Shown: positions 25,745 through 38,769 of the stretch, piece by piece
Layout of the letters: every line of letters starts with the position of its first letter
Numbering within the stretch: position 1 is the stretch's first letter
Origin: Piromyces finnis
Lineage: Eukaryota; Neocallimastigomycota; Neocallimastigomycetes; Neocallimastigales; Neocallimastigaceae
Direction of reading: 5' to 3'
Assembly (NCBI GenBank): GCA_002104945.1
Contig: MCFH01000081.1
Span: forward strand, 62,001 to 126,000
DNA: 64,000 nt
Notes under the pieces: model-generated
Database searches by the model: none
What the model saw: only the letters and a program-made list of their open reading frames with translations
Told to the model about the DNA's origin: nothing
Position numbers and translations under genes: made by a program

Positions 25745-26901
25745 TTTTAACACATTAATATCATATTTTATCCTTGCTTTTTTTCACCATGTCACTTATA
25801 GTTTAATCCTACATACTACATTATAAATGTAAACATGTATACAATATATATTAATGTAGTAGAAGAATATGGGGAGTATTCATTTAAAAATTTAATAATA
25901 ATAATAATAATTATAACAATAATTATTATTTTAGATTCATTTTATTTTATACCTATTCAAAAATCTATTAATGAAATATATTAATTATATTTAAATATAT
26001 ATTATTATATAATTTCTAATATAATAAACAATATTTTTTTCCACTTTAAAATTTACTATTTTTAATTAATTAAAACCACTTTTAAAAAGACATATAAATG
26101 ACTTATCATTACTCTTTTACGTTTATCAATAGAATAAATACTTTTCTATATTATTTTCTATTATTATTTACTTTTTTTACTACCTTATTTCTTTCTTCTA
26201 TGGTTTGATTTCTTTACCATATCGCTACGCATACATTACATGAATGACTAGTAAATTTTATACCAATATATCTTTAAAAGCTTAGCAAAACTTTGGATAA
26301 CCAAAATATATTTATAAAAGTTAACCAATCATTTTAAAAATTTTATTATTAAATAATAGTTAATTAAAAAAAAACAATTTATTATTAATAATTAATAATT
26401 ATTTATTATATAAATAAATAGTATTATTTTAAATAACTATTATTTAGAATTGATTTTTATTCTATAGCCTTTGAAAGTAATCATTATTATTATCATTATT
26501 ATTATTATTATTATTATTATTTACAAGTATCATTATATTCATTATTATTTATTATCATCTTTGTTAATACTATTATTATTATTAATTATTTATTATAGGC
26601 ATAAATCATTTATTAAATTAAATAGTTTACAAAATTTTTTGGGAATAAATTTTTTTTTCGATTAATATATTAATTAATATATAAATAAATATATATTGAA
26701 ATATATTATTAACAAATAAAAATTATATTCTTAAATAAATATTGCATGGGGCAGTAATAGTTAAAATTAATAAAACCATTTTTTTTTTTTTTTTTCCTTT
26801 TGCGATTCCAATAAATATTTTATTAATATATTGTAATCTTAGCAAATAAAAAGATTTAAAATATATATATTTATATTTATATTTTTTTTGAATAAATTAC
26901 A
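25745..26901. other. Spacer between TMEM216 and NAP1
   Basis: 3' flank of TMEM216 and promoter region of NAP1, same strand. A/T-rich with ATT and AAT microsatellites (25896-25930, 26484-26522). A mixed-sequence stretch at 26090-26290 has somewhat more G+C but no open frame. I saw no gene. Confidence 0.6.
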
Positions 26902-29486
26902 ATGGAAAATACTACAGGTAAAGATCGATCATTGAAAAATATACTAATGACTGTAAAAAAAAAAATATTAAATCAAACAATTTTAAAAAATAATATATTT
27001 TTTGGATAAACAACTTGAGAAAAATAAATCATTTTATTAAAAAAAAAAAAAAGGAATGTAATAATAATCGATATTCTTTAATATCGGTAAATAATTAAAG
27101 ATAACTAAGCAGATAAAGAATATATATATACATATTAACTATTTAATTATAATAAAAATCAAAAGGGAATCAAACTTCTTTGTTTATATTATTCAAAAAT
27201 GAAAACAATATTATTTCTTCTTTTTTTATTAGTATTATTTTCAATTTTAATAGTAAACAATAGGCTTTAAAAGTGATTGCTAGTTAAAATATTTATAATG
27301 ACTTGATGATAATCAAAATATTAATTAAACACGCATAACCGTTTTACACTATGATTAATTATTGTTTTGAAAAGATGGTATTTCAAGATTAGAATGTTTA
27401 TATATAAATATAAACATTTAAATATTGAAAAAAAATTGTCGAGAAATATATATATTAATCCCAAAACCAATATATCAAATTTTATTTGTAATAATAGTGA
27501 TAAAAAAAAGGAGGAAATAAAGATTGAAATTATAAAAATCTTTTATTATTTATTATTGATAATATCTAATAATGTTAATAATTATATTGTATTTTTAAAG
27601 AAAACATTTTTGCCAACAACCCAGCTCTTCTTAACGCTATTCAAGGTCGTTTAGGTAGCTTAGTTGGTAGACCATCTGGTTACATTGAATCTTTACCAGC
27701 TGAAGGTAATAAAAATATTTATATTTCTTTTATTAAATATTACTGTAAAAAATAAATTAATGATTTTTAATTGTATATTGATTTAAACAAAAAATATAGT
27801 TAAGAGAAGAATTAATGCTTTAAAGAATATTCAAGTAAATATTATAGATTATAAACATTACATACAATAAATAATAATATATTATAATTAATAATGAGGT
27901 AAAACTAACAATAAATTATATATAATGATAATTAAAAATTTTAAAGTCTGAACAATTAAAGTACGAAAAAGAATACAGAGCTGAATTAGCTGAATTAGAA
28001 AAGAAGTACTTAAAGAAATACCAACCATTATTCGAAAAGGTAATTTTTTTATTTTAATATTTAGAAAAAACATTATTTTTTCATTTTATATGTTGAATAT
28101 TGTATTGAGATATCTATTTTCATAATAGCGTTCTTCTATCGTTAATGGTAATGTCGAACCAACTGATGCTGAATGTGAAAGAGAAGACAGTGACATGGAC
28201 GAAGTAATTATTATATATATTTGGTTAATAATATAGGATAAATAATATAGGGTATCGTATTAATTTTAAAAAAAATTATAATAAAACTATAAAAATTAGG
28301 ATGTCGAAGAAAAGGTTGAAGAAAAAAAAGAAGAAAAACCATCTGCTGATCCAGTTAAGGGTATTCCAGAATTTTGGTTAACTTGTTTAAAGACTAACCC
28401 AATTATCTCTGAATTAATTACTGAAAGAGATGAAGAACCATTAAAGGCTTTAACTGATATTAAATTAGAATACTTGGATGATTCTGATGTAAGTTTTAGT
28501 TTTTTTATCTTATGAGTATGATAAAAATTTAAAAAATTTATTAAATAATTTAATGTTCAACTTGTACTAAAAATTTAACTATTAATTATTTAAAATGTAG
28601 GGTTTCAAATTATCTTTCTTCTTCGACAAGAACGAATACTTCCCAGATACCGTTCTTACTAAGATTTACAGATTAGAAAACACTGGTGATTACGGAAATA
28701 TTATTGATGGAAAGGCTGAAGGGTAAACTTTTTATTATTAACATATATTTAAAAATATTATGCATTAATAATTATTTATATGTATTAATAACGATTTTAA
28801 TTTTTTAATTTCTAAATAGTTGTGATATTCACTGGAATGAAGGTAAGAACTTAACCGTTACTGTTGAAACCAAGAAGCAAAGAAGAAAGGGTACCAACCA
28901 AACCCGTATTATCAAGAGAACTATTCCAGCTGAAACCTTCTTCTCCTTCTTCAACCCACCAGTTATTCCAGAAGATGAAGCTCTTGAAATGGACGAAGAT
29001 GAAGTATGTGTTGAAATGTTTAATTCTTGAATTTAATAACCTTTAATTGAAATAATATGTCATTAATATTATTAAATATTAATGAAATTTCTTTGTTCTT
29101 TATCAAAAAAAAATAGATGCAAGAATTAGATAGCAAGTTAGAAGCCGATTACGAAGTTGGTGAAATAATAAAGGACAAGATTATTCCATATGCCGTTGAC
29201 TGGTTCACTGGTAAGGCTTTAGAATTCGAAGAAGCTGATTTCGATTCTGATGAATATGATGGTTATGATGATGAAGAAGATGATGATGACGATGATGACG
29301 ATGATGATGCTGATAACGCTAAGGTATGAATGTTTTACAAAATTAATTTTCATTCCAATCAAATGAATTTACTTTAAAGAATGGTATAAATTTTACTTAA
29401 AAAAAAATTAATTATTTTTTAAATTTTTTTTTTGTTATTAGATAAACGAACCAGCTGCTCAAACTCCAGAATGCAAGCAACAATAA
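26902..29486 (+). CDS. NAP1-family nucleosome assembly protein, 10 exons
   Basis: Histone chaperone that carries H2A-H2B, helps assemble nucleosomes and shuttles histones. Exons: 26902-26917, 27601-27705, 27800-27834, 27947-28039, 28129-28203, 28300-28488, 28601-28722, 28820-29003, 29117-29323 and 29442-29486, giving 356 aa. Seen: a VKRRINALKNIQ start of the dimerisation helix (about residues 41-52), EYRAELAELEKKYLKKYQPLF, the core with GIPEFWLTCLKTNP, PDTVLTKIYRLENTG, TFFSFFNPPVIPED, a strongly acidic tail of Asp/Glu, and a terminal ECKQQ also found in animal NAP1L1. Intron 1 is 683 bases, the others mostly about 100. Codons in these exons favour AAG, TTC, AAC and TAC far more than neighbouring genes, a sign of high expression. 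Confidence 0.96.
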
Positions 29487-30385
29487 ATGAAATAAATCAT
29501 TAATACAAATAATTCATATTACTAATGTTTTAAAACGAATATTAAACCATTAGTTTTTTTTATTTTTATCATCGTTATGTTTATATTTTTTTTAAAAAAT
29601 TTTATTATATTATATATAGTAATTTTAATTTTCTAATTTAACGAAACAAAAAAAAATAAAAAGTTTTAGATCTAATAAAACAATATAAAATACTATGGTA
29701 TAGAATCATTAATTAATAAAAATAAAATAATAAATAATAAATAATAATAATAATAATAAATAATAATAAAAATTATATAAAAAAAGGATTTATTAAATTT
29801 ATTAATAATGATATAAACAAAAGACATCCTCTTTTCCCTCTCTTTTTCCTCTTTTAAATTATTTATTCAAAAAAATAAAGAAAAAAAAAAAAAGAGAAAA
29901 TAAAAAAAAAAAAAGATAATATAGAATAATATAAACTCTAAAAACCCCAAGTATAAAACTATTTTTTCTTTTTATTATTTTGTTATGTTTTTTTATTATT
30001 ATTTATAAGATATGGTTCTAAATTGAATTTCATAGATGGATCATCCTTTTTTTTTTAATCCTCCAAAAAGTTTTTATTATTCTCACCCACAATTTTAAAT
30101 ATAATTTTTTTTTTTATTTATTTATTTTTAATTGCTTTATTTTATTTTTATTTTTTATTTTTATTTTTTTCTATTAAAATTTAAACTATAGATAATTTAA
30201 ACTAAAAAAATAAAAAAAAAAAAGAATATCATCCTCCTTTTTATATTATTCATTATCTAAATGAATTTTTTTTTTTTTTGATGATGATAAATTTTTCTCT
30301 TTTTTTTTTTTTTTTTTTTTAGTATATTTTATAAAGAAAAAAAGGTAAGGGGTGTGGCAGAGAAAAAAAGAGAGAGGGTATATTG

Positions 30386-30416
<31 letters not shown>

Positions 30417-30761
30417 TTTTTTTCCTTTTAAATATTTTTTTTTTTTTTTTTAAATATTTTCATCGATTTTTTTTTTTTTTTTTTTTTTTGAAACTTTTTT
30501 TGAAACTTTATAAATTTAAAAATTAAATAGTATTCTTTTTTTTTTTTTAAAAAAAAAAGTATGGAAAGAAAAAGAAAATTGGATGTAAATGAATAAAATA
30601 TGTAAAAAAAAAAAATAATAAAAGAAAAATACTAATTAACGAATGAATTGAATAAATAGATTTGAAAAAAAAAGAATTGAATGACTAAAGCTTTGATAAG
30701 GATATGTGGTTATTGTGGTTGTTGTTGTGGTTGTTGTGGTTGTTGAAAAAAAGGTAATCAA
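29487..30761. other. Convergent 3' spacer, NAP1/Ecl1-like
   Basis: Tail-to-tail spacer, extremely rich in A and T homopolymers; 30390-30560 alone has several T-runs of 15 to 25 bases. A GTT-rich imperfect microsatellite (30711-30745) lies just past the stop of the minus-strand gene, so it would be a CAA-rich start of that 3' UTR. I saw no gene. Confidence 0.6.
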
Positions 30762-33247
30762 CTAAAAATTATAGCATGGTGGTTTACTAAACGACTTTTT
30801 ATAATATAAATAATTTGTATCCTTAATACTATCTGTAGATATTGTTGAAGAGGTAGAAGAGGTTACACTTTCTGTTATTTCACTATTATAAAACTTAAAA
30901 TTGGTATTATGTATATCAGGTGTTAGCATTAATGTATTATTATGGAAAATGGGTGGAAGTTGTTCTCCATGCTTTAGTTGAATAGATTTTTTTTCTAATG
31001 CCTTACTATTTGATGAAACTTCTTCTTCCTTACCGCCGTCCTCGTCTTCATCATGCTCTACGGTTAAATCAAATTTTGAAGAATTTGAATGGGTTTCAAG
31101 TTCTTCATTAATAATTTTAATTTGCTCTAAAGTAGAATTGATATTATTGCATAAGGAAGTTAATTTTTTTAAATCATTATTAGCAAAGGAGGATAGGGAG
31201 GCTTGAACCGACAATGAATCATTTCTATGTTTTCTAAAAGAAATAGAAGTGATCGATGAAGCAGGATTAGATGCTATTGTTACTGTTTCATAATAAGGTC
31301 TAGTCATATCAGGAATACTATAGTCATAGTCAAAATCACTGTCATAATAGCTTTCATCACTAGAATAACTACTAAGGGTGGTACAACTATAACTATAGTC
31401 AATTTTATTCTCTTGATAATAACGACTTTGTTGTTGAATTTGTTGAATTAAAAGTTGTTGTAAATCTTGCTTTTGCTTTTCAAGATCGCTTGATTCCAAG
31501 TGATCTGAATGTTGTTGGGGACTTTCATAATTATTTTTATTTTCGTAGGGATAGTTTGCTTTTAAATTTCCATGAATAAAATCTCTTTCATATTGATAAT
31601 TAACTTTATTATTGGAAATAAATTGGTTGACATCATTATCATAAACATCCCTGCTAGGATAGTTATAGGAAGCATCAGAACTAAAACCATTATCTTGTTC
31701 TACTTGTTTATTACTCCTAAAGCTATGATTTGTATGATTGACCCCTTTATTTTTTAAACCTTCAATTAATTCACCAGACTTTTTCACTGATTTTATGGTA
31801 TCTTGATTAGTAGTAATAGCATTAAGACATTCAATTGCATAGATATAGTCTCTATCACTAACATTCTTTTTATGATGTATTCTCTTCATTGTTTTTCTAG
31901 CATCTTTATTAATTCTACTACTATCTTTGAACATATGAATCTTGTAATTTTCCATAGATTTCTTTCTAAATTGCTTTGGAAAGCGTGTATTTATCTGTCT
32001 AAAGGAATAAAGCGTAGCTGGATATTCATCACTTGATGTGAAAACAGAATCACAACTTCTTCTTGATTGTTTTCTGTGATTATTGAAATATTCAATATTT
32101 TTCAAGGATACTTTATGTGATATTTTTTTACTTAGATATAAATTTTTAAACTTTAATTTAAAATTATTGTTACGACTGTATTTTCTTTCGGTTAGGCTTC
32201 TTGATCTACTTTGAATCTTTTTACCTTTATTCCCATAAGAATTCATTGTTTCAGAACTGATTGTAATAGAAGATACTTCAGTAACTGAAGATAATTGAGT
32301 CATACTCGTGTCAATTAAAGATGATCCATCTAAACTTTTTGGTGTAGCATCAAAGTTTGAATTACCAGTCATTCTATTTATTCCTTTTTTAATATGTTGA
32401 TTGTTTGATGAAGAATTTATCACAATTACCTTGTTATAATTAGTATTTATTTTTTCATTATTATTGTAATTACTACTATAAATGCTACTACTGCTACTAC
32501 TAAAACTACTTGGTTTTGTATTAGTAGTGTGTTGATAACCATTATTTAAGTTCAGTAGCGATTCGTTTCGTTTTATATAGTTATTATTGGTTTTATTATT
32601 AATAGTAGTATTTACATTATCTTTGCTATTATTATAAAATAATGAAAATAAGTTTTTCATTTTATTATTATTGGTGATAGCTTCGTCGTTTAATGGGTTT
32701 TCAAAACTACTGTAAATTAAAGTTTGAGCTGATTTTGGGCTCTCACTAATAATTTTTGAATTAAGTAAATCTTTTGAATAATTTTTATTTACTCTTTCGA
32801 TATTTCCATTTTCTAATTCATTTGGAATATTAATACTTAAACTTTTTCTATTTTTAATATTTGTATTTGTTATATTATCGACAATACCATTAGAAATCAT
32901 CCAATACGGATTATAATTATTCATTTGATTATTTCTTTTTCTTGTCAATGATGGATTATACGAACTTATTCTATTTTTAAACTTTAGTGAATATTGGGAA
33001 TCATAACTTGGTGTTATTATTTCTGAACAAACATTTTGAATTTTTGAATTATGCTCAGAATAGAATTTTTGATTTTTATTCTTGTCCAAGTTATGACAAT
33101 ACTTTGAACAATATAAATTTCCCTAAATATTGAAATATAATTTAAAAATTATTTTAGTTTATTAATAACTATATATAATAAATGTTATATGTAATTTACC
33201 TCTGTCTTTTTTCCACAATAGAGACACCAATTTGTATCAACGTCCAT
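30762..33247 (-). CDS. Large low-complexity protein with N-terminal Ecl1-type zinc-binding motif
   Basis: Two exons, 33247-33200 and 33122-30762, give 802 aa. The N-terminus carries WCLYCGKKT-EGNLYCSKYCH, with Cys at 8, 11, 21 and 25 (CX2C-X9-CX3C); the intron falls between Glu16 and Gly17, inside the motif. This resembles the short Cys motif of the fungal Ecl1/life-span regulatory factor family, named from fission yeast Ecl1, which acts in nutrient and stress response. Ecl1 itself is under 100 aa; here the motif heads about 775 residues rich in Ser, Asn, Tyr and Lys, with a basic stretch (about 290-420), a Gln-rich segment (QQLLIQQIQQQ) and an acidic patch, and no other recognised domain. 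The missed first exon is essential for the call. Family assignment is moderate; function is not known. Confidence 0.7.
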
Positions 33248-36200
33248 TATTATTAGTTTTTATTGATGTTATTATTATTTTAGTGTTTTTATAAATTATA
33301 ATTTATATTTTATTAAATATTTTGTTATTAATTAATTAAATACTATTTTTCTTTATATATCTATAGATAAAGAAAAATAAGGGATTATATAGGATTATTT
33401 ATTTTTTTTTAAATAAAAAAGAAGTTTACTTCTATTAGATAGACTATTATGTAATTATTATGTATTTTTATATAATATTTATAATTATCTAGTTATTATT
33501 ATTATTGTTTTTTTTTTTATTTTTATTATTTTTATAGGTGGTTTTTGTTATTAAATTTTGTTATATGGTTATATATCAACATATACTATTATTATTATTT
33601 CTCTTTTAATAAATTTAAATTTGTATAATTAAATTATGTAAAAATTATTTTTTTTAAGTGGATAGTATTTTTTTTTTCTTTTCTTTTTTATATCGTTTTC
33701 GAATTTAAAGCTATTTTTTATTTATAAAAAAAAGATAAAATTTAATTATAGAAATTTATAAACATCATTATTAATTCTCTAATTAATGAAAAAATATTAA
33801 ACAGTAAATTTAAATTAAAGAAACGTTTTAAATTAAAAGTTTAATATGATAGGTAATAAATAATATATATATAATTTATTAGTATTATTTTATAAATTAT
33901 TATAAATTTAATAAATTAAGTGAATAGGAAAAGAAATAATAAATATGATAAAATAAAAAAGAGAAAAATAATAAATATTCTATTTTTTTTTCTATAGAAA
34001 AAAAATATATGTGAGATACGCCAATTACAATTTATTTTTTTTTTTCAATTTTTTTTTTTTTTTTTGATACTTTCCCACCTTTATCTATCCTTTTCTTTTT
34101 ATATATTATTATCTTTTCTTTTATATATATATACATATATATATGTATATTTGATTTATAGAGTTTTAATATTTTTTTTAAAAAAATAGAAATTCTTTTT
34201 TATTATTTTTAAAGAATATTTTTTATATATAAAGAGGACTTATTATAGGTAAAAAAGCAGACAAATAATTTTTATGATTTCTTCATAAATGTTTTTTTAT
34301 TTTATATTTGTTTTTACAAAAATAAGTCATTTACATTTAAAATATATATAATAAATCTTTTGAATAGTGTTACTGTTTAAATTATAATAATTTTTTAATT
34401 ATTTTTCTTTATTGTTTTTAGCATAATTTTTTATAGGGATTATATTTTTTATGGGTTTTATTACAAGTTTATTCTTTATTATAAATATATATTTCATACT
34501 TTATTTTTTTATATAAAATTTATAAGAAAAGTAAACAGGTCAAGTTTTGAAAGGAAATCTTTTCTTTTATATATAAATACAGAAATTTTGAATGCCATGA
34601 AATATACTTTTTTTTTTTTTAATTAAAACAAAGTTTATTGTGTGTAATATATTTCAATTTATTATAAATCTATCAATTCAATGATGACTTCATATATTAA
34701 ATTTATTTAGTTTTTTAAAAAAGTTCAAAAATTAAAATTTTTATCATTTTTTAAAAAAATGATTAAACGTTTTATTAAATAAATTAAAAATAATTAAATT
34801 ATTATTAGGTCATTTAATTTAATGAAACTTTACATTTATAGAAATATTTAAATTATTATTGTGTTTTGGGAATAAATCATATTAATTTTTGTAAAAGTTG
34901 TATACATTAGTGTTACATTATTTTGTAAAGTGTAAAAATATTCTCTGGCATTAAAGTGGGTGGGACTAAACCTATGGCTATTTGAAGCGAATTAAAAATA
35001 ATATGAAATACCAACGGCGGTATATCAACCAACAATAAGAAGAACATTTGATAACTTTAATGTGGGAATTAAAATAAAACTAAATAAAAAGCTTTTATGA
35101 ATTAATAGAGTGGAAATAAAATATCTATATATTAGAATATATTGAAAATAAATGACATAATGAAAAATGATAAAGTCTTTGCAGTTTTTTAAAAAGTATT
35201 CATTATAAATAATATATGAATGCATTGATTATTTAATATATTTAATTATTTTAAGCATTTATTAAATGAACAAATTTTTGGTAAATTTTCAAGCCTAAAT
35301 TAAAAATTAAAGTTTGTATTACTCTAACCATAGCATTCTTTAATATCATTGGATAAAAAATGAAATATTAATTAAACTTTATATGTTTAGGTTATTAAGA
35401 AATGTATCATATGAGTTTATGATTTATATGAATACATATATTATTATTAAATTAATTAGATATAAAATAAATTAAAAATAATTTTAAAAAGTTTAAACAT
35501 ATTTTTATGTCATTTTTACATTAACTAATTCCAAACTTTAAATATTAATAAAAATTTTATTCATCAATTTTTTTTGCTGGCTATTATCTGGTGAAAAAAA
35601 AAAAGCCGGCCTAACCAAGATTAGGGAATAATTAAAATAAAAAAACGAATTAAAAATTTCAAAAATGTAAAAACATGTAAAAGGTTATTCATTTAAAGGT
35701 TAAGGCCATTTAAATATTTAAATAAATGACAATAATGATAGTCATAGTCATAGTCATAGTCAAAGTAATAGTAATAGTAATAGTAATAGTAATAGTAATA
35801 GTAATAGTAATAGTAATAGTAATAGTAATAGTAATAGTAATAGTAATAGTAATAGTAATAGTAATAGTAATAGTAATAGTAATAGTAATAGTAATAGTAA
35901 TAGTAATAGTCATAGTCATAGTAATACTACATAATACATACTACATACTACTACTATTACATTGCCAAATATCCTATATCAAAAGCAATTTTAAAGCTAC
36001 TTTTTATCAATTATTATTTCAAAATAATGGTAAGATTTTTTTTTTTTTTTTGATCCTATTCAATTTCAAACTTTATTCGAATAGGCTAAAATATTTTATT
36101 ATAATGTAATTTGCTTGGATTAAAAAGTAATTAATTAAAATCTTGGTTTAACTTTTATAGTTATATTAAAATCCTAGAGATTTTTATAGGTTTAATATAA

Positions 36201-36576
36201 ATAAAGATGTTAAATGAATCATACTAGAACCAATAAATCGTTGTATCAACTTTTATAAAACTTCATTTTAAATATTAATAAATAATAATAATAATAAAAA
36301 AAAAAGTACATTTTTTTAACAATAGTAACATTATTATCACTCTGTTAAAACATTTAAACTTTAAAAACTAAAATATATATAATAATGTTTTTTTTTATTT
36401 TTCAAACTCTTTGTATTTAAAAAAAAAAAATACACCTATAAATTTAAAGTGATTAGGTTTAATGGAAATTAGAGTTATATTTTGGTGGTATTATTGTTTT
36501 ATTATTATTTGGTTTCACTTTTTTTCTATGATTTAATTAAATGGATTATTTATATATAAAATTTTAAATACATTTG

Positions 36577-36607
<31 letters not shown>

Positions 36608-36633
36608 TACAAACAAAATAAATAAAAAATAGT
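33248..36633. other. Spacer between two minus-strand genes
   Basis: Upstream region of the Ecl1-like gene and 3' flank of pICln. Mostly A/T homopolymers. Notable: a TATA-rich region near 34110-34150, a mixed-sequence patch at 34940-35060 with a CGGCGG islet (35015-35020), a pair of small hairpins at 35576-35625, and the hexanucleotide array at 35737-35930. Open frames within the array are repeat artefacts. Confidence 0.6.
35737..35930. repeat. (AGTAAT)n hexanucleotide array
   Basis: About 30 copies of a six-base unit. The centre is pure AGTAAT; both ends carry AGTCAT variants, so the array is bounded by the same variant on each side. It has no stop in several frames on both strands and so generates spurious Val-Ile or Thr-Ile ORFs. 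Confidence 0.9.
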
Positions 36634-37775
36634 CTAGTATTCCTCGGCATTATCAAATTGACCCTCTTCACTATCTAATTCTTTTTTCTCGATATCAATA
36701 CCTTCAAAATTCTAATATAATGGTTAATAAATAATATATATATATAAAAGTTAATATTATAAATAAAGGATAAAGGAATAAAATTAATTATACTTTAAAT
36801 TATTACTATATCATTTTCAAGCATTTTTTCTAAACGATCTGAAATTGTCTATTAATTATATTTTTTAAAAGAATATGAATTACTATAATATTTAATATAG
36901 TTAATAAGGTTAATATTAGCATATATTACCTGTCCTTCAGCTGTTAATTGAATATCCTCAAATGGAACATCCCCAAAATACCATTCTTTTGATTTTTTTT
37001 TTTTTAAAAGTCAATATATCAATATATTAAATAAAAAATATTTAAATGTTTATTAATAAAACAATAAAAATAAATAATACCTTTTGGATTTAATGAGTCT
37101 TTTGTAGATAATTCTATTAAAATATCACCAAAGTTATTTTTATTAAATACTTTTTCATTTTCATCATTATTATTCTCTTCCACTAAATTATTTAATTTTT
37201 GAATTTTACTGTCAAAATTATTTAATAAATTTGCAATTTCATCATACAAAATTTCCACTTTATAAAAGTAATTAATTATATAATAAAAATAATAGCGGTT
37301 ATTATAATTGTTTATATATATATATGTAGTATTTATAGATTGTTATAAAGGCAATTATTATTATTATTATTATTTTGTATAATATGAATAAATTGGTATA
37401 GAGATAGTTTACAATTTTTATATTCTGGTGTTAATATATATATTTCAATGGCATCAATGGCATTTTTAAATTCTTCTAATTCAGGTATTTCTACTTCACT
37501 TAAATTATTCATTGATTGTTCATTTAATAAAATTTGTAAATATAAATATGGGAAATTTCCTTCTCTTTCTGCATTATTATCTGAAGATGAAAGAGCATGA
37601 AATACTAAATCTTCTGCTTCTATTAGTATTCCTTTTTTTTTAGAATCATACCATAAAAGAATTTGACTTTATTAAAAAGGTTTATTTTTATTTTTTTTTA
37701 AAAAGTAATAATTCAATAGTAATTTAATAAGTAAGATATATAGTTGTATATTTGTATATAAAATTATATATAATG

Positions 37776-37807
<32 letters not shown>

Positions 37808-37992
37808 CAAAAAAAAGGGTTACAATTTTAAATATACCTTTCATAAATATATATTGAATAATTTGTAATTTTCAAGTCAATTTGACTATTTGAAATAAAA
37901 TCTGAATTATATTGTATATTTAAATTATTTTCTTTTACTTTCAAATTGGATATATTATCAATTTCATTATCCTTGATATATTTAATAGTCAT
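36634..37992 (-). CDS. pICln (CLNS1A), methylosome subunit and Sm-protein chaperone, 6 exons
   Basis: pICln holds Sm proteins, presents them to PRMT5 for arginine methylation and passes them to SMN during snRNP assembly. Minus-strand exons: 37992-37838, 37666-37413, 37257-37081, 36985-36930, 36848-36807 and 36711-36634, giving 253 aa. Seen: a PH-like N-terminal domain with SIYIYESQILLWYD across intron 1 (human: LYIAESRLSWL), FKNAIDAIEIYI as its last helix, an Asn/Glu-rich insert, then the family signature EWYFGDVPFEDIQLTAEGQ and TISDRLEKML across intron 4, and an acidic end GQFDNAEEY. The first ATG is preceded by a long T/A tract; no better start is visible. Introns 1 and 3 carry A-tracts on the sense strand. 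The gene has been lost from budding yeast but is kept in fission yeast and many other fungi. Confidence 0.9.
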
Positions 37993-38641
37993 AATTGAAT
38001 TTGGTTTTTTTTTTTTTTTTTTTTTTGAAATGTAATTAAACTTTATAAAAATTTTTTTATAAAATCAATTCAGCATTCGCTCATATGATTAGAACAATAG
38101 AATTATCCAATTTATGTTTATATGTTAAAAAAATCTTAATTTATTAGAAAGGTTGTTGGTTCTTCCATTTTTTAGAGGATAATGTATTTCTATACATTAT
38201 GTATAACTAAAATGTACATTAAATACATTTTTTAATACATTTTTCCATAATTGTAATTAGAGCAGCAATTGATATGAAATAAAGTTAAATTGATTAAATT
38301 AAATAGCAATGAAGTGTAGAATGATGATTGGCAAATATAGATCAGGTTTTAATAGATTTTAGTATTATAAATGTAACATTTAATAAGGAAGTTACCAACA
38401 ACCACCCGCTAACTTTCCCTTCAACCAACCAAGACAAATAAATAAAAATATAAATAGATTATTAATCATGGTTCTTTTTTTTTTTTTTGGTTCATTTTTT
38501 GAAGGGGTTGTGTGTGTATTAGCTGTAAATTGTAGTATGGACTGAAATTTAATTTAATGACATGATGTGTAAAATATTGGCTTTTTGAAAAAGTGTCAGT
38601 GTTAAAAGAAAAATAGGTTAATTATGCATTTGCATGAATAG

Positions 38642-38672
<31 letters not shown>

Positions 38673-38730
38673 AATTATATGGTCTATTAATAATATAGAA
38701 TATTATAAAGATATATTTTTAATTGTTAGG

Positions 38731-38769
<39 letters not shown>

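Noticed and set aside
27367-27654. 95-codon frame in NAP1 intron 1
   Set aside because: Overlaps the real exon 2 in another frame and is otherwise A/T-rich intron sequence.
31572-32036. Plus-strand frames inside the Ecl1-like gene
   Set aside because: Antisense shadows of the minus-strand coding exon.
35710-36109. Open frames on both strands over the AGTAAT array
   Set aside because: Val-Ile or Thr-Ile repeats produced by a stop-free hexanucleotide array.
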